Shown: positions 12,099 to 24,000 of the stretch, one piece after another
Numbering within the stretch: position 1 is the stretch's first letter
How the letters are laid out: every line of letters starts with the position of its first letter
Assembly (NCBI GenBank): GCA_903813345.2
Contig: CAIIXF020000007.1
Location: 11,849,730-11,913,729, forward strand
Origin: Owenia fusiformis
Lineage: Eukaryota > Annelida > Polychaeta > Sabellida > Oweniidae
Direction of reading: 5' to 3'
Length of the DNA: 64,000 bases
Notes under the pieces: model-generated
Databases searched by the model: none
What the model was told of the DNA's origin: nothing
What the model saw: the letters and a program-made list of their open reading frames with translations, nothing else
Made by a program: the position numbers and the translations under genes

Positions 12099-15000
12099 TT
12101 GGGTTCATATATTCTAGATTTTGAATGGGCGGCTAAAGGGCGTTGTGATTCGTATAGGGTTATGCCTCCTGCCCTTGACCTGTTATCAAACAGATCTGGA
12201 CGGCTTCCAAACATCCTTACCGACCTCATTGACCTTGCTGGACCATACCCATTATGTATACTAGAATAAGCAAGAAGCAAAAGAAGGAAGTCGGCGTCAT
12301 AAATCAGGGAGGGGACAGCATTAACAAAAAAGTTAAGATCTGTTAATGCCCCCCCCCCCAATTTATGAAGATATGTTAAAGTCCATGGGCGTTGCCAGGC
12401 TAAAATTTATATACTACATCAATTCAGTGGTTGTTTCTTTAAATTTCGTTTATCTTTATATCCTGAATACGACAAGCGTTAATATGAAGCAGTGAATCAG
12501 AAAGACGACAACACACACGTTTGCACAAACGTTTGTATTTTATGAGGAAAGAGAAAGACAAGGTTGTCATTATTTTTATTTAAGGTGATATAAATGGTCA
12601 GTAGTCTAGTATGTAACTGGCAGAAATATATCTAGTGCAACACAATAAAAAACTTGAAGAACTTTTCACTTTAAAGTAAATCATTTCTCATTTGTAAAAA
12701 CTTGAAATAATTTAGACATTACGCTGTGTTTCCCTTAAAAAGGATTCACTGTAACACCCAGGTGACAAATATATGGCCAGGGGTTATTCTTTGTCACAAT
12801 GACGTATGGGGAAACAGTCGTAAATGTCAACCTACTGAATAAACGATCTCTTGATTGTGCGGTTAACGAGCTGATTGTCTTAACCTGAACTATAGTATTT
12901 TGTGACTATCTTTGCAGTGTAAAGGGAGTAGTGGGCAACTTTTATAAAATGTCTTAATTAAGAATCGTTTCGACTGGATCATGATTCTTTCGAACTGTAA
13001 TCCAATGTTTTATTCAGTCTATGAACACAAAAGAGTAAAACATAATAGCACAATTTATGGATCGTATTGCCTCGTGGCCATTAATTGTTGATTAGATAAA
13101 CTTTCATTTTTTATTTTTATGATAGTCATTTAAGGTATTAATGATGTACAGTAAAACCCGTCTTAGTGAACACCTATGTTTAGTGAACACCACTTCGAGA
13201 CACGTTTTACATTGCCTCATGTACAGTATAAAATTACCTCTCTCTAGTGAACACGTACCTTCAGTGAACACTTTTTGTAGCTCCATAGGTGTTCACTATA
13301 CAGGTTTTACTATATTTGATTATGAGGGTCTTGAAGTGGTAAACTGGTGATTTAAATTGAATCATTTAGTGTTACATGTTTAACCATGTTTCTGTGAACC
13401 CTTAGTTTAACAAAGTATCAAAGCGAAAGCAATTATTGAATAAAACAGACTTAGTCTTGCAACAATTTGGTACCCCCCCCCCCACCCTTTCCACTGACAT
13501 AGACACGTTTCACACACGTGTAGGATAAAATGGAGACCTGACGCAAGACTATCTGATTAGAGTATCTTTTCACATTTTCTACTTGCAAGAACTCATTTAC
13601 CTGTGGACCATGTCTGGACGACTACCGTGGTGCGCCAAATGTTGGGAAGAAAATCCCCGGGGAAATCCGGATTCGCCATATTGGAACTCTGACATTTCAT
13701 CTCTTCCCCTGAACGTTGCATAAAGGCCACTGTGGGAAAATAATAAAATGGTGAGACGCATATTCTCAACCAGATCTTTCCCGTTGATAGATAATGCCAG
13801 TATAAAAATGACAATGAAAATATGAATACTTATAATACTAATAAATTGCTATTATGGTAGATGTTTTTTGTAATGGTAAATGTTGACTATTCTCAAACAC
13901 TTTGTTAATAGTAACTTAGTACTTACTCATGGAAGCCACCCCTCCCACCAGCTGCAACCATGGCTTTGCCCCCACCCATATCAGCAAGACTGGAACACAA
14001 AAAAAACAGGATAACTTTAGAGGAGCCTAGATACATGGTATAATAATATAGATCAATTCAAATTACAGTTTATTAAGAGCATAATTACAGTAAAACCCCT
14101 CAATTTGAACGCACGAAAGCACGTAGGCCTGAATACTTCCAAAATTAAACACTTCAAGTTAAACGAGGCGTCCACCGTATAATTCTTTTTTACCTTATTA
14201 TATCACCATTATTTATTTTCTGTTCCCTGGACATCCATTTATATCTTTCAATCTTGTCTCTTCTCCACTTGACAACGCAGCAGACGACAATAATGAATAA
14301 GGTCAAGATGACCGCACCAAACAAGGACGCTACGAGTATTATGGTAGCCTCTTCTGAGAGACTTGTTCCACTTGTTGGTAAATCTACAAGACATGACAAG
14401 ACATGACAAGTAAATTGATGATGACAACGACAATAAAACCTACGTTACCCGTTTGCAGTCAAACAAACAATTAAAAAAACAAATATTTTGTTATTTAATC
14501 TATTTCAGTAATAAATTCAATATGGTGAAAGACCCTAACTCACACGAACATGTTGGCACTGGTTTGTCCCATGTAGCCACAGAGCTTGGTGGTAGGGGGC
14601 GAAGACAAGTAAGCACGTCGGAGCTGGATTCAGTGGATAACCCATAGCCTGGGAGGCATTTGATGCTCACGTGGGTACCGATCGTTCTCTCGGTCGTGTT
14701 GCCCACAAGGTCATCGTTGGATCGAATAATGAGAAGAGCGATTTGCTCGCATAGAGTGGCTAAAATGAAGATGTAGCCAATGGGACAGTGATCTAAATGA
14801 TTGGTTGTAGTTTTTGTTTGGATAAGGGGAGGGAGAAATTGTTTTCATCCAGTCTGTTAATCACATTTGCTATGTTTTACATATTCCTGATGTCAGCATT
14901 AGAATAATCGCAATACATAACACCTTGAAATATGAGTAAAGCACAAAATACCGCCCTCAGATCATACATCCCATTTACTTTTGAGTAACGTTTAACAGGA

Positions 15001-15790
15001 TTTTCTGATTGATTAACTCAGATTTATGTATTTAATGCATCATTATAATATCACCACCCAGCGTTCATCAATACTACATGTCATAATATATTACTCATCT
15101 TCATCGTAAATCGGATTTACCTTAGGTGGTCTACAAAATACATTCATGGCCACTGGCCACATAACTATTCACAGTTTACGGTAACGCAAAACAGATTTCT
15201 ATAATCTCTTTTCTTTCAGTGAATATGTTTAATTAATTATTCTATTTAAAAACGTATCATTGACAATGAATGATATCCTTTTCGACAGTGAATAACATCC
15301 TATTTGATATGAAAATCAAATCAGAAAACAAATGAACGTGTCAAAACGCCATTACCTGAAAAGTGAAAATGGTCACAAACGTGTAACAATTATTACAGAC
15401 ACTGAACTCTGAACGCTGGTCTTTAAAGGTCTTGAAAAAATATGAGTGAAAATATTGATATCCATGAGTGGATATAATTAATATTTTTGAAAAACCATAG
15501 GAACCTGATATTCGATCTATATCCTGGTAACTATGGGATAATACAAAATATCACTACTTTTTAGTGGCGAGATAAAAATCATGATTACCATGCGTCGTAA
15601 GAGTTTAAAAAACGAGGAATATACAGATACCAGTGACAATTCTTAATCTCATCTTGGTTAACAAAGTTCATTTAGTTAATCTTAGTTCCAAGTACTGTAT
15701 ATCAATTTCCAAAATGAATACAGGTTTTTACATATATCATGGTAGAAGTAAATCCTCACCTGTTGCGGCCGCTGTATTAGTCAATGACAT
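12099..15790 (-). CDS. single-pass membrane protein with one sushi (CCP) domain
   Basis: Six minus-strand exons join in phase (263 codons so far): 15790-15760, 14759-14544, 14383-14194, 13989-13927, 13729-13601 and 12260-12099. The start chosen is the ATG at 15790, the only one in that open frame, although no signal peptide follows it, so the true 5' end may differ. Residues 14-81 have the four sushi cysteines (C14, C45, C62, C81) with the LPGYG and W74...PTC landmarks. S90-E94 precedes a membrane helix at about 96-120 (ATIILVASLFGAVILTLFII), followed by a basic stop-transfer KWRRDK. The cytoplasmic tail is rich in Gly, Arg, Ser and His (GGGKAMVAAGGRGGFH; RSMRSVRMFGSRPDLFDN). A cell-surface adhesion or recognition role is likely. 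The 3' end is missing. A pogo-like MITE (13149-13312) sits in the last intron shown. Confidence 0.75.
13149..13312. mobile_element. pogo/Tigger-like MITE with TA duplication
   Basis: TA then CAGTAAAACC at the left and GGTTTTACTA then TA at the right. Subterminal repeats TAGTGAACACC and GGTGTTCACTA are also inverted. There is no coding capacity. Relatives are at 14088, 29033 and 47303. Confidence 0.88.
14088..14170. mobile_element. pogo/Tigger-like MITE fragment
   Basis: TA plus CAGTAAAACCCCTCAATTTG at the left end, then AAACACTTCAAGTTAAAC. The right terminus is missing or mutated. It lies in the intron between the membrane-helix exon and the next exon of the sushi gene. Confidence 0.55.
15426..15545. 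mobile_element. short copy of the 5.7-kb element
   Basis: Contains ATCCATGAGTGGATATAAT, TTTTTGAAAAACCATAGG and GATATTCGATCTATATCC in the same order as 5725-6262, but without the 22-bp palindromic array. It looks like an internal deletion derivative. Confidence 0.65.
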
Positions 15791-16382
15791 GGTCAAATAA
15801 TCCAAATTTGCATATTTTAATATATCCAACGATGTACTGATTTACGTTTGTTCGTCTTCTGTACCATAGTTTTCCAGCAATACGAATCCAATTTACGACG
15901 TTCTTTCGAAAATTAAACTGACATATAATCAGTTAGAATCCAAGATATCTAACTATCTCATTTCCAATAAATGATATTCTCTACATTTTGTTTATATTCG
16001 AATGTGTCATGTTCCATCAATACGTTCTGTGTTATAATGGTTTAATATAAATCCGTTTTCGCCGAAAGTTTTCATAAAGAAACGCGATGCTTTTAAAATT
16101 GCCCGTCGCTTTTCTGTTTAAAAAGGACTAACATGTCTTTACTTAGACCTTAGCAAATATAAACTATCTGTTTGCCTTAAGGTCCACTATCAATAAGAAA
16201 AGGCCAGGTCTCTGATAAACTATCATGTCCGAAGTAAAAGCACATCTTGTAATTTTAGACAAAGTTGCAAAACTAAAAACTAACTATTTTTTATACGACA
16301 TTGTACAGGGAGCACGTAAAAAAAATTAAAAATAGAACAACAGTTAAAGAAGTTGTTTGAAAGGGTCCATGTGCAGTGTGTA
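15791..16382. other. no gene; upstream region of the sushi gene
   Basis: About 590 bp before the putative first exon of the minus-strand sushi gene. I see no clear TATA box and no exon carrying a signal peptide, although one would be expected hereabouts. Confidence 0.3.
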
Positions 16383-17024
16383 CAGGGTGTCCCGAAAGTA
16401 TGCCCCCCCCCTAGGCAGACATACACCAATGTCCCCATAGTATGTATCATATATCATTTTAAAGCTTGTCCAACGTTACATTGTTTTGCCGAGTATCATG
16501 GTTCAACTCACAAACGGGAAAAAGTTACACACATTTCAAAATGTAGTGTTTTACCAAAATTAAAGTTGAGTTTTACACAAAATTAATAGTTGCCGCGTCT
16601 CCCTTGGCCATGTTAACAGCAGCAGTTCTTTCCAGATATGACCTTAAATACACTGCAAATAGGGGTATGGCATTTCATAATCCTCATAAAACCTTTTTAA
16701 GGCATTTTAGAAGAGTTTCCTTGGATTATCTGCCCTTACCGACCTCTTTTTACAACTCAATATACATCCTCTCTTTAACGATAGCACCCATATTTTTGGT
16801 CATATTCGGGTTAGCGGTGTTTCCAGGATACTGATTATAACATTAATTTTGGCCAAACACTTAGGTTTGAAATGCCTGTAACTTTTCCCGTTTGTAAGTT
16901 GAACGATGATACTTGGCAAATCAATGTAACTTTGGACGAGCTTTAAAATGATATATGACACATACTATGGGAACATTGGTGTATGTCTGCCAAGGGGGGG
17001 GGGGCATACTTTCGGGACACCCTG
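16383..17024. mobile_element. long-hairpin MITE (Tc1/mariner-type ends)
   Basis: TA then CAGGGTGTCCCGAAAGTATG at the left and CATACTTTCGGGACACCCTG then TA at the right. The inverted arms extend about 155 bp each: CAGACATACACCAATGT pairs with ACATTGGTGTATGTCTG, and CAAACGGGAAAAAGTTAC with GTAACTTTTCCCGTTTG. They enclose about 330 bp without a transposase. One arm carries a C-run and the other a G-run at the matching place. Two open frames (16353-16586 and 16604-16834) fall inside and are not genes. Confidence 0.92.
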
Positions 17025-17026
17025 TA

Positions 17027-18070
17027 TAGTCTCATATACTAATAGATTATTTTTTAAATTTTGTTCATCTTTATTTGAGGAAAGGATTTATATTTCATTG
17101 GAACTTCTTCAAGGTTAAAACAACACCCTTAACTTACAGGACTATATATCTTTATATTATTTATCTTAAAGATAAAGGAATGTATCACACAATTTTAGAT
17201 CATACAAATCTATCACACAGAATGATGTGTTGAGTGGAACAATAATCTGGCAATTTCTCATTTTCCTTTTTTATCGTATTTATGAATACCTTTAAGAACG
17301 TTGACTTTATTGCAAAATAATAATTGACCATCCTAAATATCTGACATGAAATAGAAAATACTTGCAACTCACATGTCATAGTTTGGCACAAATATACATT
17401 TATTTATATTTCTCATTATGTATATACAAATACATTTTATACAATATTATACAATAAAATAAATACAATTTTATACAGCTATTTACAATATTTTATGCGA
17501 CACACTAGCATTATGATATACACCACGACCCTTCATAAGTTTGGCAACTTGAAGTCCCTAATGGGCATTGTAAGAGTGTTAAAGACCTGTTTAAATGATC
17601 CTAATGGAACTTCTAGTTGCTAAACTTTTGGGAGGGAAGTGTATAATGAGAAAGCCATTGATGTAAAAGTTTAAGTTATGTGTATTTTCAAGCTCTATGG
17701 TAATGGTATGGAGAGAGATCAGCCCTTGAGAATGGATTGTTGGGTCGAAATGATTTTATCGATGACTGGTGTACATGGAAATGTTTTTATTCATGTTCTT
17801 TAGTACAAATAATAAATAAAGAAATGCACGTTAACACTCCAGTTGGAATCCACTTTCATCAATCATATGCCCTTCCTTATTTCTCATATTTACATTGCCT
17901 TAAAAGGTCTGACAATATCACTGTTAAAAGGGCACATACTCTTTGAAAGTGGTATAACTGCTTAAGATATACGGAACTTGCTGTTAGGCACTTTAGTGAC
18001 TTAGATATGACATGGCATAAATCCATATTGTATTCCTACCAAAACAGGGTAGAATTTAAATAAAGTAAGT
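17027..18070 (-). other. probable 3' UTR and downstream region of the C10orf67-like gene
   Basis: Directly 3' of the stop codon at 18071-18073 on the minus strand. AATAAA hexamers on that strand lie at 17791-17786 and 17404-17399, and either could be the poly(A) signal. No other gene is visible. Confidence 0.4.
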
Positions 18071-21000
18071 CTATTGGGCCTCAACAGATGGCAGCACTAC
18101 AACATGTGATCGAGTGGAGGGGCGACTATCATCACCACAATCTGTAGGTTTTCTGGAAAATATATGATATTAACTTTTATTTAGTACATACAGTAAAATG
18201 TAAAATGTTATACAAAGGGATCATGAAACCAGAGAAGTCGGGAGGGAGTGGCCGGGGGTCCACAAAAGAAAATGTATATATGCCAAAGAAAATCATTGAT
18301 AGATCTATAACAATTCTGAATTAAACCTGAACAAAATAAAGTTTAAAAATTAATTTCGAATAATTTCTGGAGAGATTTTGTTCATGTTCTGAGAATTTAC
18401 ACACAACAGAAAGAAAAAGAAGCTGAACATAATACTAAATTGAGAGCTGAACAAGCTATGTGTAATACATGGGGGAAACATACCAAAAATCAAAATGTTC
18501 AATATATACTACAAAATACAAAGGTTAACAATGAAGTAATTGTACTACAAGATGTATTTCAAAATTCAAAAAGACTTCTAACGCTATTAGAATTCAATGA
18601 CAAATTCCACAGTAATATTAATTTCTTAGACTATTTGAGTCTAAAAAAACACTATTCCAAAATCTTGGATAAGAGACGTTATGAATAATCAGAATATCAC
18701 TGATTATGAAAGAAATAAAGCACATGTACAAAAGTTCCTTACTCAGTCAAAGATTAGTAAAATAATATACTGGGAATTTGTTCAGAACCTAGAAAAGAAT
18801 TCAAAATATATAGATAAAGATCTAAAGGATCCGTACCTATTAGAGTACCTATAAGAACTTAGAAAATTATTGAAAAGGGTAATATGGAATTCCAAAATTA
18901 TTTTTATGCAATTTGAATCTTTATTAAGTATATTTTCAACAAATTACAAAAATAGTGTGGAAAAAATGGTAAAAAGGTGTTTTTTACAGTGATTCTTAAC
19001 ACATGTCATGTTGACTCTTCAAATTAGTAATTTTGACATATTTTCACAGAACCTTGATTAAAATCTTGAGTTTTGTAGATAGACTTAATTTCACTTTTCA
19101 ATATAAGAACTACAATGTGTCCTAATCTACTAAGCTTCATTTCATGTACCATTCATGCATAAATAGTTAGTAATCCTATTGTATTGAAAGACACCCTATT
19201 GTGTTTTTGTTGTAAACAGTGAATGACCTTCTCCATTCATTGACAGATTGAGGTACTTCCACAAACCAGACCCCCTCTGAATTTACCTTTATTGTTTAGT
19301 ATTGACACTATTTTATAATTCAAACATGAAATAAGAGAGGGTCCTAAGTGTGGAAGATACACAATATGAAAGTAAAGTAAAAATTTTAGTTTCAAAAGGG
19401 AGGCCATTTTGAAATTGCCATTAGTCAAGAATCCATTCTGCCTTGAATGTATTGCTTAAGGTAGGTGCAACATAGAACCTTCTACAAAAATAGAAAATTT
19501 TATTTGGAAAGATATTCTTGACTGAACCTTCCAACAAACTCTGTCATTTACAATAACTATTGTGTCAATGTATCACGCCACAGAGACATCCAACCTGGGT
19601 TCCCATAGATAATTCTGAGCACCATGTTCAAACCTCTAAACAGATTTGTATTCGATTTTCAATGATAACAAGATCAAAGAAAACGTGTCATTTGCAATAA
19701 AGCAATTAAATCACAGGTTACTTAAAATAATGTTTTTCAGAAATCTGTTCATGGGGTATATACTATTAGAACATGTGATATGTAAGCAATAAGCAATGAG
19801 CCTGATAATCGAAAAAATATGTTTCGGCTAGTCATTAGTTCAAATGAATATTGCTGTAGTGTAGTGTTCATGTGAAATAAACTAAGACTATTATGTCATC
19901 TATCATTGTTTCAATTTCTTTGACAATGAAAATATAATGCAATGGAAAGTCGCAACTAGATTCAGCTTGAATTTAGGTTTTGTATTTTCAACTGTTGCTC
20001 TTTGTATTCTACCTCATCTTTAATGATGTTTTGACATAGTATCTAGGTTGAATACCTAGGTTAAAGCTACAGTATATACAATAAGGGTGATCATGGTATT
20101 ATTGTTCAGAACACATTAAACAAGGTTTGTTTATCAAATGATAGATTATTTTAGGGGTTATTTTATGATTTGTGTTTTCAGTATGTTGCCCTTTGTGTCC
20201 CACCTTAATGATATATTAATATACCCTCTAGGTTGAATGCCTACTGTATACCAACTGAAGTGATCATGGTACTATTGTTGAGAACACATTTATTAAGGTT
20301 CATTTTTTCAAAAGATATATTAAGTTTTCATTTTTTTATGATATGTGTTTTCAACATGTTGCTCTTTGTGCTCTACCTTAACGATGTTCTGCTATATCGA
20401 TTCAGAAATGGTCAACATAGTTAAAATGATCATGAATGAAGACTAACATACCCTTAAAATGATATTTAGAATGATTTTCGTAGTCAAACTTAAATGCACT
20501 GAATGACCTTAGTTTCAATCCAAATGACCTAATTTCAGTTTTGATGTGTTCATAATTGATAAAAGTAACTATTTTCATATTATTTTCAATGAAACCTTTG
20601 GGGGCACCTTCAGGTACATTAGGTAACGGATCCTTTGTCACTCAATCAAAATGATTGGAAGAAGATAAATAAACTTAACAAACTGAGTAACTATGAACCG
20701 AAGTTATCATCTTTCACTTACAAAGTCCTTCATAGATTTTTAGCAACTAATACATACCTAAAAATGTTTGGACTCATAGAGTCAAACATTTGCACTTTTT
20801 GTAAAGCAAATCCTGAAACAATTTGCCACCTTCTGTATGAATGTACTATTGTAAGTGCCTTATTAAATGACATTAAACAATGGCTCCCTTTAGAGCTCAC
20901 ATTGCTATGTACTAAACAAAATGTATTGATAGGACCTGAGAGTATAAATGAGAGGTCAATCATCTTAAATAAAATGCTATGTATTTTTAAAAGGTATGTT

Positions 21001-24000
21001 TATTTGTGCAAATATTCTATGCTAAAACCAACACTTAAAAGTTTTATAAGTAATGTGAAGGAATATTTTATTATGGACAAACGGGTTGGCAGAGGCGATA
21101 AGTGGAAAATCATGGAAGCAAAATTAAACAAATGAAACTGATGATTTTTTCCTTTAAATAAAAAAATGCCAATGGTATAACGTCTCTTAAAGACTAACTT
21201 TTAACCAATACTGTATTGTAAAATTGTAAAATGTATGTTTACCATGTAACTGTACTGTAATTGTTTTTTGCAATTGCTTTAACATGCTTATTCTTTGAAA
21301 TAAAAAAATTATAAAAAAAAAGAAGTTTAAAATACTTTATACTTGGAATAAATTGTATACTAAGCTGCAATCATTTTAAATGGCATAACATTAAACATTA
21401 TAATAGTACGCTTACCTGGATGGAGGTGCAGGTAGAGGGACCATACCAGGAGGCAGATCTGCATCTTCATCTGACATAACCTGGTTCTCTGCAACATCAA
21501 AATTGAGACCTCATTATACTACTTCAAAAATTCTTTTTCTTCACTGTTCAATTCTAATATTTTAATTATGATTTTATTAGAAAGTCAAATAAGGTCACAC
21601 AAAGTCAAAGGCCAAGTATAGGCTTAAAGACAGGTCCCCAAGTGATAATTGCAATTTTTATTGTTTTCAAGAAGATTATAACAATATTTCCACAAAATCC
21701 GAGGTTGTGACACTTTTATGTTTGTATGATTGACCCAATTTAATTGATTCAAAATCGAAAAGGCAAAAGCCAGTGTAGGGTGACAGAAATAATTTTGTAA
21801 TAAAGATGGCACTGCAATCTGTTCTACAGTACTATAATAATATCCTACCACTGCTGCCATCTTTATATCAGCCTAAAACCTTTGCAAAAATCAGTGCTTA
21901 GAAAATATCTAAATACACACAGCCATACCATCTAATGAGAAGAGTCCAGTTCCTCTGCCACTAGGGGCTGACACTGTGTATGAGATGTAGTCTCTATCTC
22001 CAGCTGGGGACTTCACAGGCGTCCTTGGAATATCAGGCTTGAAAAATAATGTAGAATTGCTCAGATCTACTAAGTATGTAAGCCTTATCAAGGGCTTTAT
22101 TGCATGATTTGCATCCATGTTTATCTATTTCACTGGATACTGTGTCAGCTCGTTATTAATGTGTTGGTGTCTCAGACTACTTACCAATGGCTGCTGTGAT
22201 TTCCTTGGAGATCTGCCATTAGGGAGGATTCCAAGTGGAGTGTCACTCTGTTGAAAGGAAGAGAACGGTACATTCATAATCAAAGCAGATAATAATGACA
22301 TTAAAACATTTCCAAATGTTTATTTCTGTACTCGTCCACGTTTTCATTAAATATGATCTCATTTCTTAATTGATAAATTAATTCTAGATACATATAGTAG
22401 TATTAAATATACAGTAGTAGATTGGTTGCTCTAGAAAAACTTGAAAATAAAGCCTTCATACAATTTTATAATATAAAAAGATCTGGTTGAATGATCCCTT
22501 AAAAACTCTGTTTAACAGACTATTAAGATATATGTCTCATAAGCTTTTGAGTTTTGACTCCATAACATTATTACTTACAGCATAACTGATTGATGCCTGA
22601 TGTAACTGTGCAGCTTGTCGTTGCATGGTTTGTCTCAGGAAACTCTCATCTTTAAGTGCATGTAAACTGAAACATTGTGCAACATGCATGGTCATGCTTC
22701 TGTGCAAAAGTTGTGTGAAAATTTACTCTCTAGGCATCAATATATAAAATTAGAACCACATTTGTCCCCTAGTATTTGAGTTATCAAAGATTTCGTTCTT
22801 TTACAAAAAAAGTAGCCATTTTGAAATTCAGCCACCATCTTGAAAATGCCCTCTCAAGCAGAGCTCCTGTGTTAATAAGCATCAACATATAAAATTTGAA
22901 CCAAATCGTTCACTGGCATTTGGGTTATCAAAGACTGTGTTTTCATGAAAATTGGCAGCCAATTTGAAATTCAGTGGCTGGCCATCTCTTCTTGAGAAAA
23001 GCTCCTTTATCCTTAGGCATCAAGATACAAAATTTGAACAAAATCTGTCCACTAATATTTGAGTTACATGGTGGCCATTTTGAATTGAGCTGCCATAGTG
23101 AAAATTCCCATCCCAATAATCAGCCAATAAAATTTGGACCCAATCTGTCATCTGTATTCTGTCAATCTGTATTTGAGTTATTGCTTGGACAGACAAACGA
23201 ACAAATGGACAGATGGATTGAGGGCTTCAGTATATTCCCCTCAAATTATGGTCAGTGGGATAATTAACCTCTTGAATCCCAGGCTATAAAATTGGATGAA
23301 ACCAGAGATCTTTTCTTTTTTGCCACCTTTTGACTTTATACTACATACCTATACAACAGATGCTCAACTTAGTAAAATTAGATGGCAGAGATCACAATTT
23401 TAGTGTAAATTGGATGTAAATTCTTCAAATAAGAGCAATTTCGTGACAGATTTTATTGTCACTCTGGGTTTCAAGGTCAGTTTTGAGATGACGAGAAATC
23501 TTGTCACTCCAGGTGGTCAGGAGGTTAAGGTCATTTCATTTTTGCACCTAATCCTGATAGAGCACCCATCCTCCTTTGAACATGTTGAAAATGCAATCTT
23601 TTTTATAAGGATACCCTCACATTTTCTTTTACCACCATTCTACCCACAAAATGTAATAATGATTTCGTATAACTTAGTGCGAAACACAATTCAGTGCCGT
23701 ATCATGCAGAGAGTGTACTTGTTTCATGCAACAAGTGTGAATATCTATTTAATTCATCATGACGAGAATGATAATTCAAAAGTTGACCACTTTATAAGTG
23801 ATTATATTGTATACAACAAAAATGTGATGGCTATTCATAACATACAATGTTTACAATTTGTTATTACAATGCATTGTATACATTCAGTGATGACAATGCA
23901 TTGCACACAATAAGTGATAAGATAACATGGCACTGTAAAAAAATGTGTTTTGAAATATTGTACACATTTCTTACCTTTGTTGTAAAATTGCAAACTTTTT

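Noticed and set aside
16353-16834. Two plus-strand open frames as genes
   Set aside because: They span the arm and loop of a hairpin MITE and have no recognisable product.
20635-21135. 166-codon frame as a host gene
   Set aside because: Carries the C-terminal zinc-knuckle pattern of a LINE ORF2 and is followed by an A-rich tail.
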